Below are positions 47,601 through 56,100 of a stretch of 64,000 nucleotides of DNA, piece by piece. Position numbers and translations under genes: made by a program. Origin of the DNA: Bacteroidota bacterium (GTDB taxonomy: Bacteria > Bacteroidota > Bacteroidia > AKYH767-A > OLB10); assembly GCA_016721435.1 (NCBI GenBank), contig JADKIC010000001.1:62001-126000 (forward strand), given 5' to 3'. The first letter of the stretch is position 1. Every line of letters begins with the position of its first letter. The notes under the pieces are model-generated. The model ran no database searches. It was not told the origin of the DNA and saw nothing but the letters and a program-made list of their open reading frames with translations.

Positions 47601-48846
47601 AAGCTACCGTTTGCATCACTGAGATAGGCTGTGAAAATGTTACCGGTATTGTAGGTTCCCGTAGCAATGAAGGGAATCGAAATGGCATCATCAGAACAAA
47701 ATGGTCCGAATGTTCCGGTGACATCAATCGTGGGAGGAGGAAATGCTTCACCAACAGCAAAACTACTGAAGGAAGTGAGCCCTGATAACCATATAGAAGT
47801 AGCTGAGCTGCCTATTATGCTAGGATAAGTCCAGGATGCCCCATCGTATTTAGCACCAATAAAGTTTCCTGTATTTGCACCTCCGTCTACATCTGCAGCC
47901 TCCCAGTTGAATAAGGCAAAAGCTGTCGTAAATGTTGAACCATTATTCGTGATGGTCCAGTGACGGTTCACCGTTTTGGTGGGGTCTATGTTTGATGTGG
48001 CAAGATTGGGATGTTCTGTATTACTTGTTGAAACGGTAAATCCACCCACACCTGCATTTCCGGAAACAGACAATTGCATGGGGCGATAACCACTTGCATC
48101 GCCAATATGATAAGTTAAACCAAATCCACCTGCCGGAAAATTGATTTGCAGATTCCCATCAATATACATGGGAGGATTTGCATTGTTTTGGATATTTCCT
48201 ACAGAAGAGATAATTATTTTATTAGAACCTGTAATGATCCGACCATAATTGAAGTTAAGTAAATCTACAATGGTCTGATCTCCTCCTAAGGTGACACCAC
48301 TGGCATTAAACATCAACATACTCCTGATCGTTCCGGTTCCATTCAGGTTCTGACCCGAAGCACCGCCAAAAAATCCTAAAGTTCCACCTGTGAATGATCC
48401 ATTGTTTGTTAAGGTGGTTCCGCCGAAACTGAAATCAGAACTTCCGCCGACTTCAGCGCCACTCTGAACATCCATATTGCCGGCTAAGCCTGCCCACCAT
48501 TCCAAAGCACCATTGATTACCAGGTCAACACCTGCTCCATTCTCTACGGTTAACGTGCCGGAATAAAATCTAACAATACCCCCGCCCTCAATAACAGCTT
48601 GATCAATTGTTAAGGAACTGTTTACATCTATCGTATGCGTGTTACGTATGGTAATTGCGCCATCTGTAGAGGAAGGTGGCGTAACAGCAGGATCCCATGT
48701 CGACCCGTTAAATACTTCCCATGTTCCGGGTGCACTCCAATCACCTGATGTAAAAGTTCGGTAATCTGATTGCGCGGTTAGCAGTTGAGGGACAACAGGA
48801 TGGCAGCAACCAGCTTCATGCATGAGGTAACAAATTGATTTTTCAT
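35657..48846 (-). CDS. Giant T9SS-exported subtilase (about 4400 residues, several frameshifts)
   Basis: Read as one 13.2-kb gene. ATG 48846 gives MKNQFVTSCMKLVAAILLSLNC, a signal peptide. Order: a beta-solenoid head (SDYRTFTSGDWSAPGTWEVF), an Ig-like segment, five MopE-like repeats with EVCNxxDDDCNGLxDDG (about 47,440-45,890), leucine-rich repeats (three blocks, TTLDVSxNT), a LamG domain (ALNFDGADDKVVV), a beta-helix, one more MopE-like copy (CFNGIDDDCDEQIDE), a discoidin-like domain, Ig domains, then the S8 subtilase: Asp VKIGVISDSYN, the His helix DEGRAMLQILHD region, AAGN, and catalytic Ser GTSCAAPHAAGVAALL. After it come MBG domains with ALVNGR/ALVNAR runs, Ig-like domains and a T9SS sorting domain (MFPNPANGQVTV to QQLILMVN). 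Breaks near 48790, 45630, 41745, 39815 and 38935 each restore with one base. Whether all of it is one gene rests on these repairs. The expected His of the catalytic triad is not certain in what I see. Confidence 0.78.
37504..37866 (-). repeat. 18-base repeats coding ALVNGR / ALVNAR hexapeptides
   Basis: Three clusters: 37504-37640, 37728-37785 and 37815-37866. On the minus strand they encode runs of RALVNG and RALVNA, 14 units in total including VLVN and ALVD variants. Codons differ between units, so the repeat has been kept at protein level. Confidence 0.85.
45893..47440 (-). repeat. MopE-like metal-binding protein repeats
   Basis: Five copies of about 80-90 residues, each with DCDDNxxxxPGxxEVCNxxDDDCN, a DDG turn, a YYQDxDxDGFG loop and a DNTDCDDTQ stretch. 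The Asp-rich loops resemble calcium sites, and the family name comes from a copper-binding protein. Confidence 0.85.
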
Positions 48847-48922
48847 GGGTCTAAGCTTGAAGGTTTTGTTTATTATTTCCGGTAAGGGCAGAATTTCTCA
48901 AATTTCCCGCAACTTACAGAAT

Positions 48923-48970
48923 TCAAATGAAATATCCTATTTTTTTACAAAACCCCTAATTTGGTAGGGG
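48923..48970 (-). promoter_or_regulatory. Promoter and CCCCTA/TAGGGG palindrome of the giant subtilase
   Basis: Minus-strand -7 box TTCATTTG (48931-48924; second base T instead of A). Palindrome CCCCTAATTTGGTAGGGG (48953-48970), centred 30.5 bases upstream of the box, the same distance as for the ELWxxDGT genes. A TTTG (minus of 48948-48951) may be a -33 box. The start point lies some 75 bases before ATG 48846. Confidence 0.5.
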
Positions 48971-49169
48971 AAAATTATTGAACGAATGGTGAATAGTTGA
49001 TGTTTTTTACTTCATTTTCACTTTAGTAATGAATGATAATAGACTCTACTTCTTTATTTGAATGAGCTGTGATGAAGTAGTTTTTAGATGTTTCAATTAA
49101 GAATTTTCAGAAATGCGATTTTAAAAATTCAAATTATTGAAAACCGCTCTGAATCAACCCTGATCTTAG

Positions 49170-49177
49170 TACATTTG
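49170..49177 (+). promoter_or_regulatory. Putative -7 box of ruvB
   Basis: TACATTTG, perfect for TAnnTTTG, ends four bases before an ATG at 49182 that is out of frame with RuvB by one base. No -33 box at normal distance. Confidence 0.45.
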
Positions 49178-49197
49178 CTTAATGCGAAAATGCAAAT

Positions 49198-50217
49198 TTG
49201 AATAACGATAAAGAGCAGCTAACGCCTGCCGAAAAGGAGTTGGAAAAAGCGTTGCGACCCTCCGATTTTGGGGATTTTACAGGTCAGGAAAAAGTAGTAG
49301 AGAACCTTCGCATTTTTGTGAAAGCCGCCGCTCAGCGTGGTGAAGCCCTCGATCATGTCCTCTTGCATGGGCCTCCCGGTTTGGGTAAGACAACTCTAGC
49401 CTATATTATTAGTAATGAACTTGGTAGTAATATCCGAACCACCTCAGGTCCGGTATTGGATAAGCCCGGTGATCTCGCCGGATTATTAACCAATCTGGAG
49501 CCTAACGATGTTTTATTTATCGATGAAATTCATCGCCTCAGTCCGATTGTAGAAGAGTACCTCTATTCGGCAATGGAAGATTATCGTATCGATATTATGA
49601 TTGAAAGTGGGCCCAATGCCCGTTCCGTCCAGATTAAGCTAAACCCTTTTACCCTTGTTGGAGCCACAACCCGTTCAGGTCTTCTTACCGCTCCTCTTCG
49701 TGCCCGATTCGGTATTACTTCCCGCTTAGAATATTATGATGCCAAACGTTTGCAATTGATAGTGTTAAGGGCTTCTGAAATATTGAAGATGGAAATTGAA
49801 GATGCCGCCGCCTTTGAAATTGCCAGCCGTAGTCGTGGAACTCCCCGAATCGCAAATGCACTCTTACGTCGGGTTCGTGATTTTGCCCAGATTAAAGGCA
49901 ATGGTTCGGTGGACATGGCCATTGCAAAATATGCGTTGAAAGCGTTGAATGTAGATGAATTTGGTCTCGATGAAATGGATAATCGTATTCTGACAACTAT
50001 CATCGACAAGTTCAAAGGTGGGCCGGTTGGAATTAATACGCTGAGTACTGCAGTAGGAGAGGAAGCCGGAACGTTGGAAGAAGTTTACGAACCATTCCTG
50101 ATTATGGAGGGATTTCTCATGCGCACTCCCCGCGGCAGAGAAGTGACTGAAAAAGCCTACAAGCATCTCAATAAAACCTATCATAAAAATAGCGGTACAC
50201 TTTTCGAAGAGTCTTGA
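49198..50217 (+). CDS. ruvB: Holliday junction DNA helicase RuvB
   Basis: 339 residues from TTG 49198. The family start is near here; an ATG at 49182 lies in another frame and would need an indel. RuvB is an AAA+ ring motor that drives branch migration of Holliday junctions with RuvA, in the cytoplasm. Seen: LRPSDFGDFTGQ at the N-terminus, Walker A GPPGLGKTTL, Walker B LFIDEIHRLS, the sensor-1 region GATTRSGLL, arginine finger region RARFGITSRLEYY, and the C-terminal winged helix ending MEGFLMRTPRGREVTEKAYKHL. The frame is clean. It lies next to queG on the same strand (gap 43 bases), a pairing seen in other Bacteroidota, so the two may form an operon. Confidence 0.93.
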   Translation: MNNDKEQLTPAEKELEKALRPSDFGDFTGQEKVVENLRIFVKAAAQRGEALDHVLLHGPPGLGKTTLAYIISNELGSNIRTTSGPVLDKPGDLAGLLTNLEPNDVLFIDEIHRLSPIVEEYLYSAMEDYRIDIMIESGPNARSVQIKLNPFTLVGATTRSGLLTAPLRARFGITSRLEYYDAKRLQLIVLRASEILKMEIEDAAAFEIASRSRGTPRIANALLRRVRDFAQIKGNGSVDMAIAKYALKALNVDEFGLDEMDNRILTTIIDKFKGGPVGINTLSTAVGEEAGTLEEVYEPFLIMEGFLMRTPRGREVTEKAYKHLNKTYHKNSGTLFEES

Positions 50218-50260
50218 TGTCATCCATTCATATTTTATCATACGTAAAACAGACACGCTT

Positions 50261-51196
50261 TTGAAAAAAAATCACAGGGATAGTATTAAATCCGAAGCTT
50301 TGCGTTTGGGCTTTTCACATGTCGGGTTTTCAAAAGCCGGTTTTCTGGAACAGGAAGCCCCTCGTCTGGAACGTTGGTTATCTCAAAATATGCACGGTAA
50401 GATGTCGTATATGGAACGCTGGTTCGATAAGCGATTGGATCCGCGTTTGCTGGTAGATGGTGCAAAAACAGTCATCAGTCTTTTGTTAAATTATTTCCCG
50501 GAAACGAAACAGCGTGACACCTCCCCGCAGATTTCTAAATATGCCTTTGGACGGGATTATCATTTTATTATTAAGGAGAAACTACAGGAATTAATGGTGT
50601 TTATGAGGGCAGAAATTGGTGAGGTAAACGGTCGTGCTTTTGTTGATTCTGCACCGGTTTTAGACCGAGCCTGGGCGCAGAAAAGTGGGCTGGGCTGGAT
50701 CGGGAAGAATGCCAATCTGATCCATCCCAAATCCGGCTCTTTTTTTTTCATCGCCGAACTTATTGTCGATGTGGAATTAGAGGAAGATGCGCCGATGAAA
50801 GATTATTGCGGGACCTGTACCCGTTGTATCGATGCTTGTCCGACCAATGCTATTGTACAACCACATGTAGTAGATGGAAGTAAATGTATATCCTATTTTA
50901 CCATTGAATTAAGAGAAGCTATCCCCAACCGTTATAAAGGAGAATTTCAAAACTGGGCTTTTGGTTGCGATGTGTGTCAGGATGTTTGCCCTGGAACAGA
51001 TTTTCGGTCCCGACCTCTGAAAATGATTTACTTCCCAATGAAGAGTTGATGTCAATGAAGGACGAGATTGGCAAGAGATGACAGAAGAGGTTTTAAGGAG
51101 CAATTTAAAGAGTCTCCTCTCTTGCGAACAGGTTTAAAAAATATGAAAAGAAATATTCAGTTTATTTCACCACGTGGCGAAAAGTCTGAAGAATAA
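50261..51196 (+). CDS. queG: Epoxyqueuosine reductase QueG (frameshifts near the C-terminus)
   Basis: About 312 residues when restored, the usual size. It reduces epoxyqueuosine to queuosine in tRNA, using cobalamin and two [4Fe-4S] clusters, in the cytoplasm. The start TTG 50261 fits the family. Seen: a cobalamin-binding and catalytic region (NYFPETKQRDTSP, AFGRDYHFIIKEKL), the first cluster motif YCGTCTRCIDACPTNAI and the second CDVCQDVCP. Then the frame shifts: CPGTDF should read CPWNRFSVPTSEN. Restoring one C near 50990, one base near 51064 and one T near 51095 yields ENDLLPNEEL, WQEMTEEV and KEQFKESPLLRTGLK to FISPRGEKSEE. Three losses in about 105 bases of such a conserved gene are best seen as sequence error. 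Confidence 0.88.
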
Positions 51197-51352
51197 CATC
51201 TGCATATTTATGACCAAATGTGGTGAGACACCATACCATTAGCATTTTTCGTTCTTCTTTTTTTAACCAGGAGATCGCCTTCCTGAGTTCTTTTGTAAAA
51301 GTGATTTATCGAAGCTAACTTTGGTAAGGATCTCTTTGGAATACTCAAACAT
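51162..51352 (-). CDS. Small conserved hypothetical protein (one frameshift)
   Basis: About 63 residues when restored. ATG 51352 starts MFEYSKEILTKVSFDKSL; after one missing T (near 51297) it continues TKELRKAISWLKKEERKML and VWCLTTFGHKYADVI, ending FRHVVK. Short helical proteins with this look (FDKxLFxKEL...WLKKxE...FG.KY) occur widely in Bacteroidota without a known role. No signal peptide, so it is probably cytoplasmic. Its 3' end overlaps the restored 3' end of queG on the other strand by about 35 bases. Confidence 0.6.
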
Positions 51353-51452
51353 GGTCTATCGTTTTTTTAGCTGCGAAGGCTAATTTAATAATGTAAAAAC
51401 TCAAAATGCAAGAGATATTGTAAAATCTTACAATATTTTTGGTGGATAACTT

Positions 51453-52019
51453 TTAACTCTCACTCCATCTGTATGTTACATTTTCTAAACCGGCCAAATC
51501 CAAAACCCGGTCCACCACCGTCGCCGCCAGATTTTCAAGACTTTCGGGCTTGCTGTAAAAAGATGGACTGGCCGGTGCAATGATTCCCCCTGCCATCGTG
51601 ATGGTTCGCATATTATCAATATGAATTAGGCTCAGGGGAGTATCCCGGGTCACCAGAATCAACTTACGTCTCTCCTTTAAGATGACATCGGCAGCCCTGG
51701 TGATCAGGTCACCGGAAATACCATGTGCAATGCGGGCCATGGTACCCATGGAGCAGGGGCAGATGATCATCGTTTCAAAACGGGCAGAACCACTGGCAAA
51801 TGGTGCCATGAAGTCGCCCTTATCATATACTTTAAATGGAAGACGGGAGTAATCTTTATGTCCGAGTTCATACTCCCATACATCCCGTGCATTATCACTG
51901 AACACAACAGCGACTTCTAAAAGCTGATCCTGTAAGAGGGTCAACTTTTCAAGCAATATTTTTGCATAGATCGCTCCACTGGCCCCGGTAACACCGACTA
52001 CTATTTTATGTTTTTTCAC
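51453..52019 (-). CDS. ubiX: Flavin prenyltransferase UbiX
   Basis: 188 residues, a clean frame. It makes prenylated FMN, the cofactor of UbiD-type decarboxylases, from FMN and dimethylallyl phosphate. Seen: the FMN-binding start VVGVTGASGAIYAK, a CPCSMGTMARIAHGISGD stretch with the conserved Ser, and the basic KERRKLILVTRDTPLSLIHIDNM that binds the isoprenyl phosphate, followed by PASPSFY. Length is standard (about 185-200). It lies five bases after the barrel gene and is probably in one operon with it. No ubiD is seen in the window. Confidence 0.93.
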   Translation of the reverse strand: MKKHKIVVGVTGASGAIYAKILLEKLTLLQDQLLEVAVVFSDNARDVWEYELGHKDYSRLPFKVYDKGDFMAPFASGSARFETMIICPCSMGTMARIAHGISGDLITRAADVILKERRKLILVTRDTPLSLIHIDNMRTITMAGGIIAPASPSFYSKPESLENLAATVVDRVLDLAGLENVTYRWSES

Positions 52020-52024
52020 TTTAT

Positions 52025-52657
52025 CTATTTTAATGAAGTTCCGGATTCCTGCTCTTTTTCAAGCGACTTCCTGATTGTATAAAGAACGCTAAAACTAATC
52101 ATTGATGAAAACTGACCTCTGTTTAAACGGTATACAGCTCCACTGCTATGTTCCCGGATGGGTAAGATCGATTGCCAATAGCCGAACATGAAATCAAAAT
52201 TTTTATTCAATTGATATACCAACGAAATATTAAAGTTGAAATCCCAGTCATAAAAGGGTTGTCTGAAATTTAATTCACCGTTTTCATCCTCCTCATAACT
52301 CTTAATAAGGTAACCGAGAGATGGCCCGGCTTCCAGACTGAAACTTTTAGTAGCATGATATCGAATTGTGAAAGGAATTTCAATATAATTCAACCTTAAA
52401 AGATAAAAAGCTGAATCCGTACCATCGTTTTTCAGAGGTTTCCTGCTTCCTTTCTGCAGATAAAGCATTCTGAAGCCTGCTTCCTTTTTCGCTAAGGTTC
52501 GTTCTTACACCAATTCCTGCGAGTAGACCCGCTTTGTTGAAACCTCCAAGTTGATCGCCGGACACCTGTGAACCTACTATACCGGCAGTCATTTCAGCTC
52601 TGAATTGCTGAGCTTTACCTTCGAAGTAAAGGAGATGCAAATCAATGCAACTGTCAT
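52025..52657 (-). CDS. Outer-membrane beta-barrel protein, PorT-like (frameshifts)
   Basis: About 211 residues when restored. ATG 52657 (or an in-frame ATG at 52681) opens a signal peptide MTVALICISF...EGKAQ. The body shows alternating strands and turns typical of an eight-stranded barrel: AGIVGSQVSGDQLGGFNKAGLLAGIGV, LYLQKGSRK, LNYIEIPFTIRYH, FSLEAGPSLGYLI, YDWDFNFNISLVYQL, FMFGYWQSILPI. Length and order fit the porin-like PorT family, whose founding member belongs to the T9SS, but many members do not. Breaks near 52612 and 52495 (a run of A) each need one base. The gene precedes ubiX by five bases. Confidence 0.72.
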
Positions 52658-52831
52658 TTTAATACTATCTATAGAGCTCATCAGTTTAATTGTAGGCTAT
52701 TCGTTTTGCTTGCTGCTAAAGGTATAAAAGTATCTCCATGATTGATTATAATTGCCGGAGATAAATTTTTTTCAAATAATTTAGGCTTGTATATGAATTT
52801 TATTTATATTTACGGTTACCAAAACAATATT

Positions 52832-53188
52832 ATGCTACATAAAGTTATTCTTTTTTTAGTATTTATTCAGTTTTCTAACCTGTCCACACTTGCGCAGTCG
52901 GGAAGCGGGCATTTTGTGGACAGAGTGGTAGAAATAAATAATTTTACAAATGCTAAGCATGTATCGCTATTGACTCAGCTTTTACAAGATTATTCTGAAA
53001 ATTCAGCCATTATCCTTACTTGTGAAGATCAGGGTTGGGTAGTGTTTAAGATTGACCTCGATGATATTAACGGAGACGAACAACTTGCAGCAATATTGAA
53101 ATCAGCCGATCTGCAATTTATAATCAAAGTAGGTGCTGCTAAAAAGGATGTAGTGAACGCTTGTAAGGGAGAACTACGTAAATTTTAA
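52832..53188 (+). CDS. Small secreted protein A of a two-gene module
   Basis: 118 residues from ATG 52832; earlier in-frame starts give no good signal peptide. The signal peptide MLHKVILFLVFIQFSNLSTLAQ precedes a mature domain of about 96 residues with a beta-alpha-beta-beta-alpha-beta order: RVVEINNF, a helix HVSLLTQLLQDY, the Cys-bearing strand AIILTCEDQG, WVVFKIDL, a helix EQLAAILKSADL, FIIKVGAAKKDVVNACK. I recognise no family. It has the same order and key residues as the small protein at 57675, so they are divergent paralogues. The gene ends one base before the giant gene at 53190, so translation may be coupled. It is probably periplasmic, as no T9SS sorting domain is present. Confidence 0.8.
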   Translation: MLHKVILFLVFIQFSNLSTLAQSGSGHFVDRVVEINNFTNAKHVSLLTQLLQDYSENSAIILTCEDQGWVVFKIDLDDINGDEQLAAILKSADLQFIIKVGAAKKDVVNACKGELRKF

Positions 53189-53189
53189 A

Positions 53190-56100
53190 ATGAAGACCAT
53201 GAAAAAGATCCGGCTACTTTTAATGATTTTATTTCTGGTTATCCTTTACAATACAGGGTATTCACAATGTACTGGCGGTACATCAGGCGGTGCAATTACT
53301 CCGGGTTTAGCCTGGCAATCGGTAAATACAATTGGAATTAACGGGGGGAGCTACCGTACGTTTAATGCCACTGCCGGTCAGACATTTTATTTTAGCTTTT
53401 GTGGTGTTGACGGAGGAAGCTCCACGTATGATACCCAGATTTCGATCCTGGATAATGCTGGTGTTCCTGTAGCGGGTGGGTATAATGACGATTTTTGCGG
53501 AGTTCAATCTTATCTCGCCTGGACCTGTCTCACTTCCGGAACTTACAGGGTCCTGGTCAACCTTTATAATTGCGCTGCTCAAACAAATCTTGGTACGCTC
53601 GTTTATAAAAATTCCGCTGCGTTAACTTGTCCGGGTAACCTGGGAGGTGGTGTGACGAACGTTGCAGCACTACCCTATGCATCCGGTGCCGGCACAACCT
53701 GCGGTTCAGGAAATGACCTTACTGCAAGTAATGTGACCGCCTGTGGTAGTACATCGTATCTGGGCGGTGAAGACAGAGTTTGGATTTTCACTCCGGCCTC
53801 CACCGGAACCGTTAGCATTAACCTGACTTCAGGTGGTAGCTGGAATGGTTTGATGCTTTATCAGGGCTGTCCGTTGAATGGTCAGGGTGGAACCTGTGTT
53901 GCTGTTTCACAAAGCTCCGCAGGTAATCAGGCGGTTTCAGCCTGTTTAACAGGTGGTATAACCTATTATCTGATTGCAGATGTATTTCCTTCTCCTAGCT
54001 GTAACGCCTATACGAATCTCACCATTTCCGCACCGGTTCCTGCCGGTGGTTGCCCTCTTGGAACAGGAGTAGTAAACGTACCCGCCTTACCCTATACATC
54101 TACCGGAAGAACTACTTGTGGAAAAGTCAATGATCTGACGGCTGCCAATACCCTGATATGCGGTAACACAAGTTATCTGACCGGCGAAGATGAAGTCTTT
54201 GTATTTACCCCAACAACAACAGGTAATATTACGATCAACCTTACCTCAACTGGCAGTTATACAGGGATCATGTTATACAGGGGATGTCCGGTAACTGCTT
54301 CCTGCTCCGGAACAGCCAGTACCTGTGAAGCCTTTGAACAGAGTTCTACCGGGGGAAAATCTCTTTGTGCTAATGTTACAGCCGGACAAACCTATTATCT
54401 TGTAGTTGATTCCTTGACCGCACCTTCCTGCAATCCTTATGGTATTTCAATTACTGCTCCGGCTGCTGTATTGAGTGGAGCAACTTGTGCCAATGCAGTA
54501 AATATCCCATCCTTGCCCTATACGGTTTTAAACGAAAGCACGGCCTGTACAGGAAATGATTATACGAACGCAAGTATCGGATCATGTGGTACCTTATATG
54601 AAACCGGAGAAGATAAAGTATATCAGTTTACTTCTGCCGGTTCGGAATGTATCTCTATTACCTTATCCGGAACAAGTTCTAATTCTATCGGCTATCAGGT
54701 TTACAGCGGATGCCCGGGAACAGCAGGAGCAACTTGTATTGGAAGTAACGGAGGTGCAAACAGCGGTTCGCTGACAGGTTCTGTGGTTTTGCCATCCGCA
54801 GGTACTTATTATATTGTTATTGATAGTTGGGCACCTCCTACAAATGTATCTTATAATATTTCCATAACATCTTATGGTAGTGGCGCTTCAAATGATTTGC
54901 CTTGTAATGCAACACCCGTCATTCTTGGAATTCCTCTGTCTTCTGCTAACAACTGTTCAGGAGGAACGGGTGAACCCAATCCTACATGTTGGATAACACC
55001 AAATGTCAGAAATACAGTTTGGTTCTCCGCACAGGCTCCCGCATCCGGACAACTTCGTGTAAGGGTTATTCCCGGATCCCTGACTAATCCACAGGTAGCC
55101 CTTTATTCCGGTCCATGTGGTGTAGCAATGACGCAAATTGGATGTAATGATAATGCCACAGCCTGTGGTACCACAACGAATTATAGTTCTGAATTATTGG
55201 TTACCGGACTTACATCCGGCCAAACCTATTATATCGTTGTAGATGGTTATGCTAATCTTACCGGTGCATTTTCGGTATTGGCAATGGATGGTACTTTGCC
55301 GATTCCACAATTATCAAACGGCCAGGATTGCGGAACCTATCTTCCGGTTTGCGATACCACAATGAGTTTTGGAGATCCGGGTTTTCAATCTTTCGGAAAT
55401 ATCTGCGATTTTACCGGTGGAGGAGCAAACTGTCTGTTAAGCGGTGAACGGGGTTCCGTTTGGTTTGAGATTCCAATTAATGCAAACGGTTTTTTAGAGT
55501 TTTCAATTCTACCCAAAGACTGGCCCGGTGCACCTAGTACTGCAGGTACAGATTATGATTTTGCAGTATGGCGTACGCTCGGCACCGGCGCTGTTACCTG
55601 TGCTCAAATTGCAACCGGCGCAGCTCCTGTAGCGTGTAATTTTAATTTTCTTGGATTGACCGGATTGTATAGCGCAACAGCTAATACAGCTCCTGCTCTC
55701 TATCCCGGTTTTGGTCCTGCCTTTAATACCCGCTTGCCGGTGGTAAATGGCGAAAGATATGTGTTGGTCGTAAGTAATTTTTCTAATAGTACCTCCGGCT
55801 TCGATATCATTTTCGGTAATACATCACCGATATTGTATGGTTCCTCAGGTAATGCTTCTGTGTGGTCAGGTGGAGTGGACATTGACTGGTATAAAAAAGA
55901 TAATTGGGGCGGTTGCCCTGTACCCACATGTACCCGAGATGCAATCATTAATGGTGGTATTGTTTTGCAACCTACTGTTACTGGTATTGCTACATGTAAA
56001 TCAATTCTCATAAATCCCGGTGCAGTACTTACCATTCCAACCGGACAAACACTGAGTGTCTGTGAGAATTTTACCAATTTCGGAGTGCTTTCTGCAGCTA

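Noticed and set aside
52025..52657. Assignment as true PorT of the type 9 secretion system
   Set aside because: The barrel family is broad; no other T9SS machinery gene is next to it, so I give only the family.
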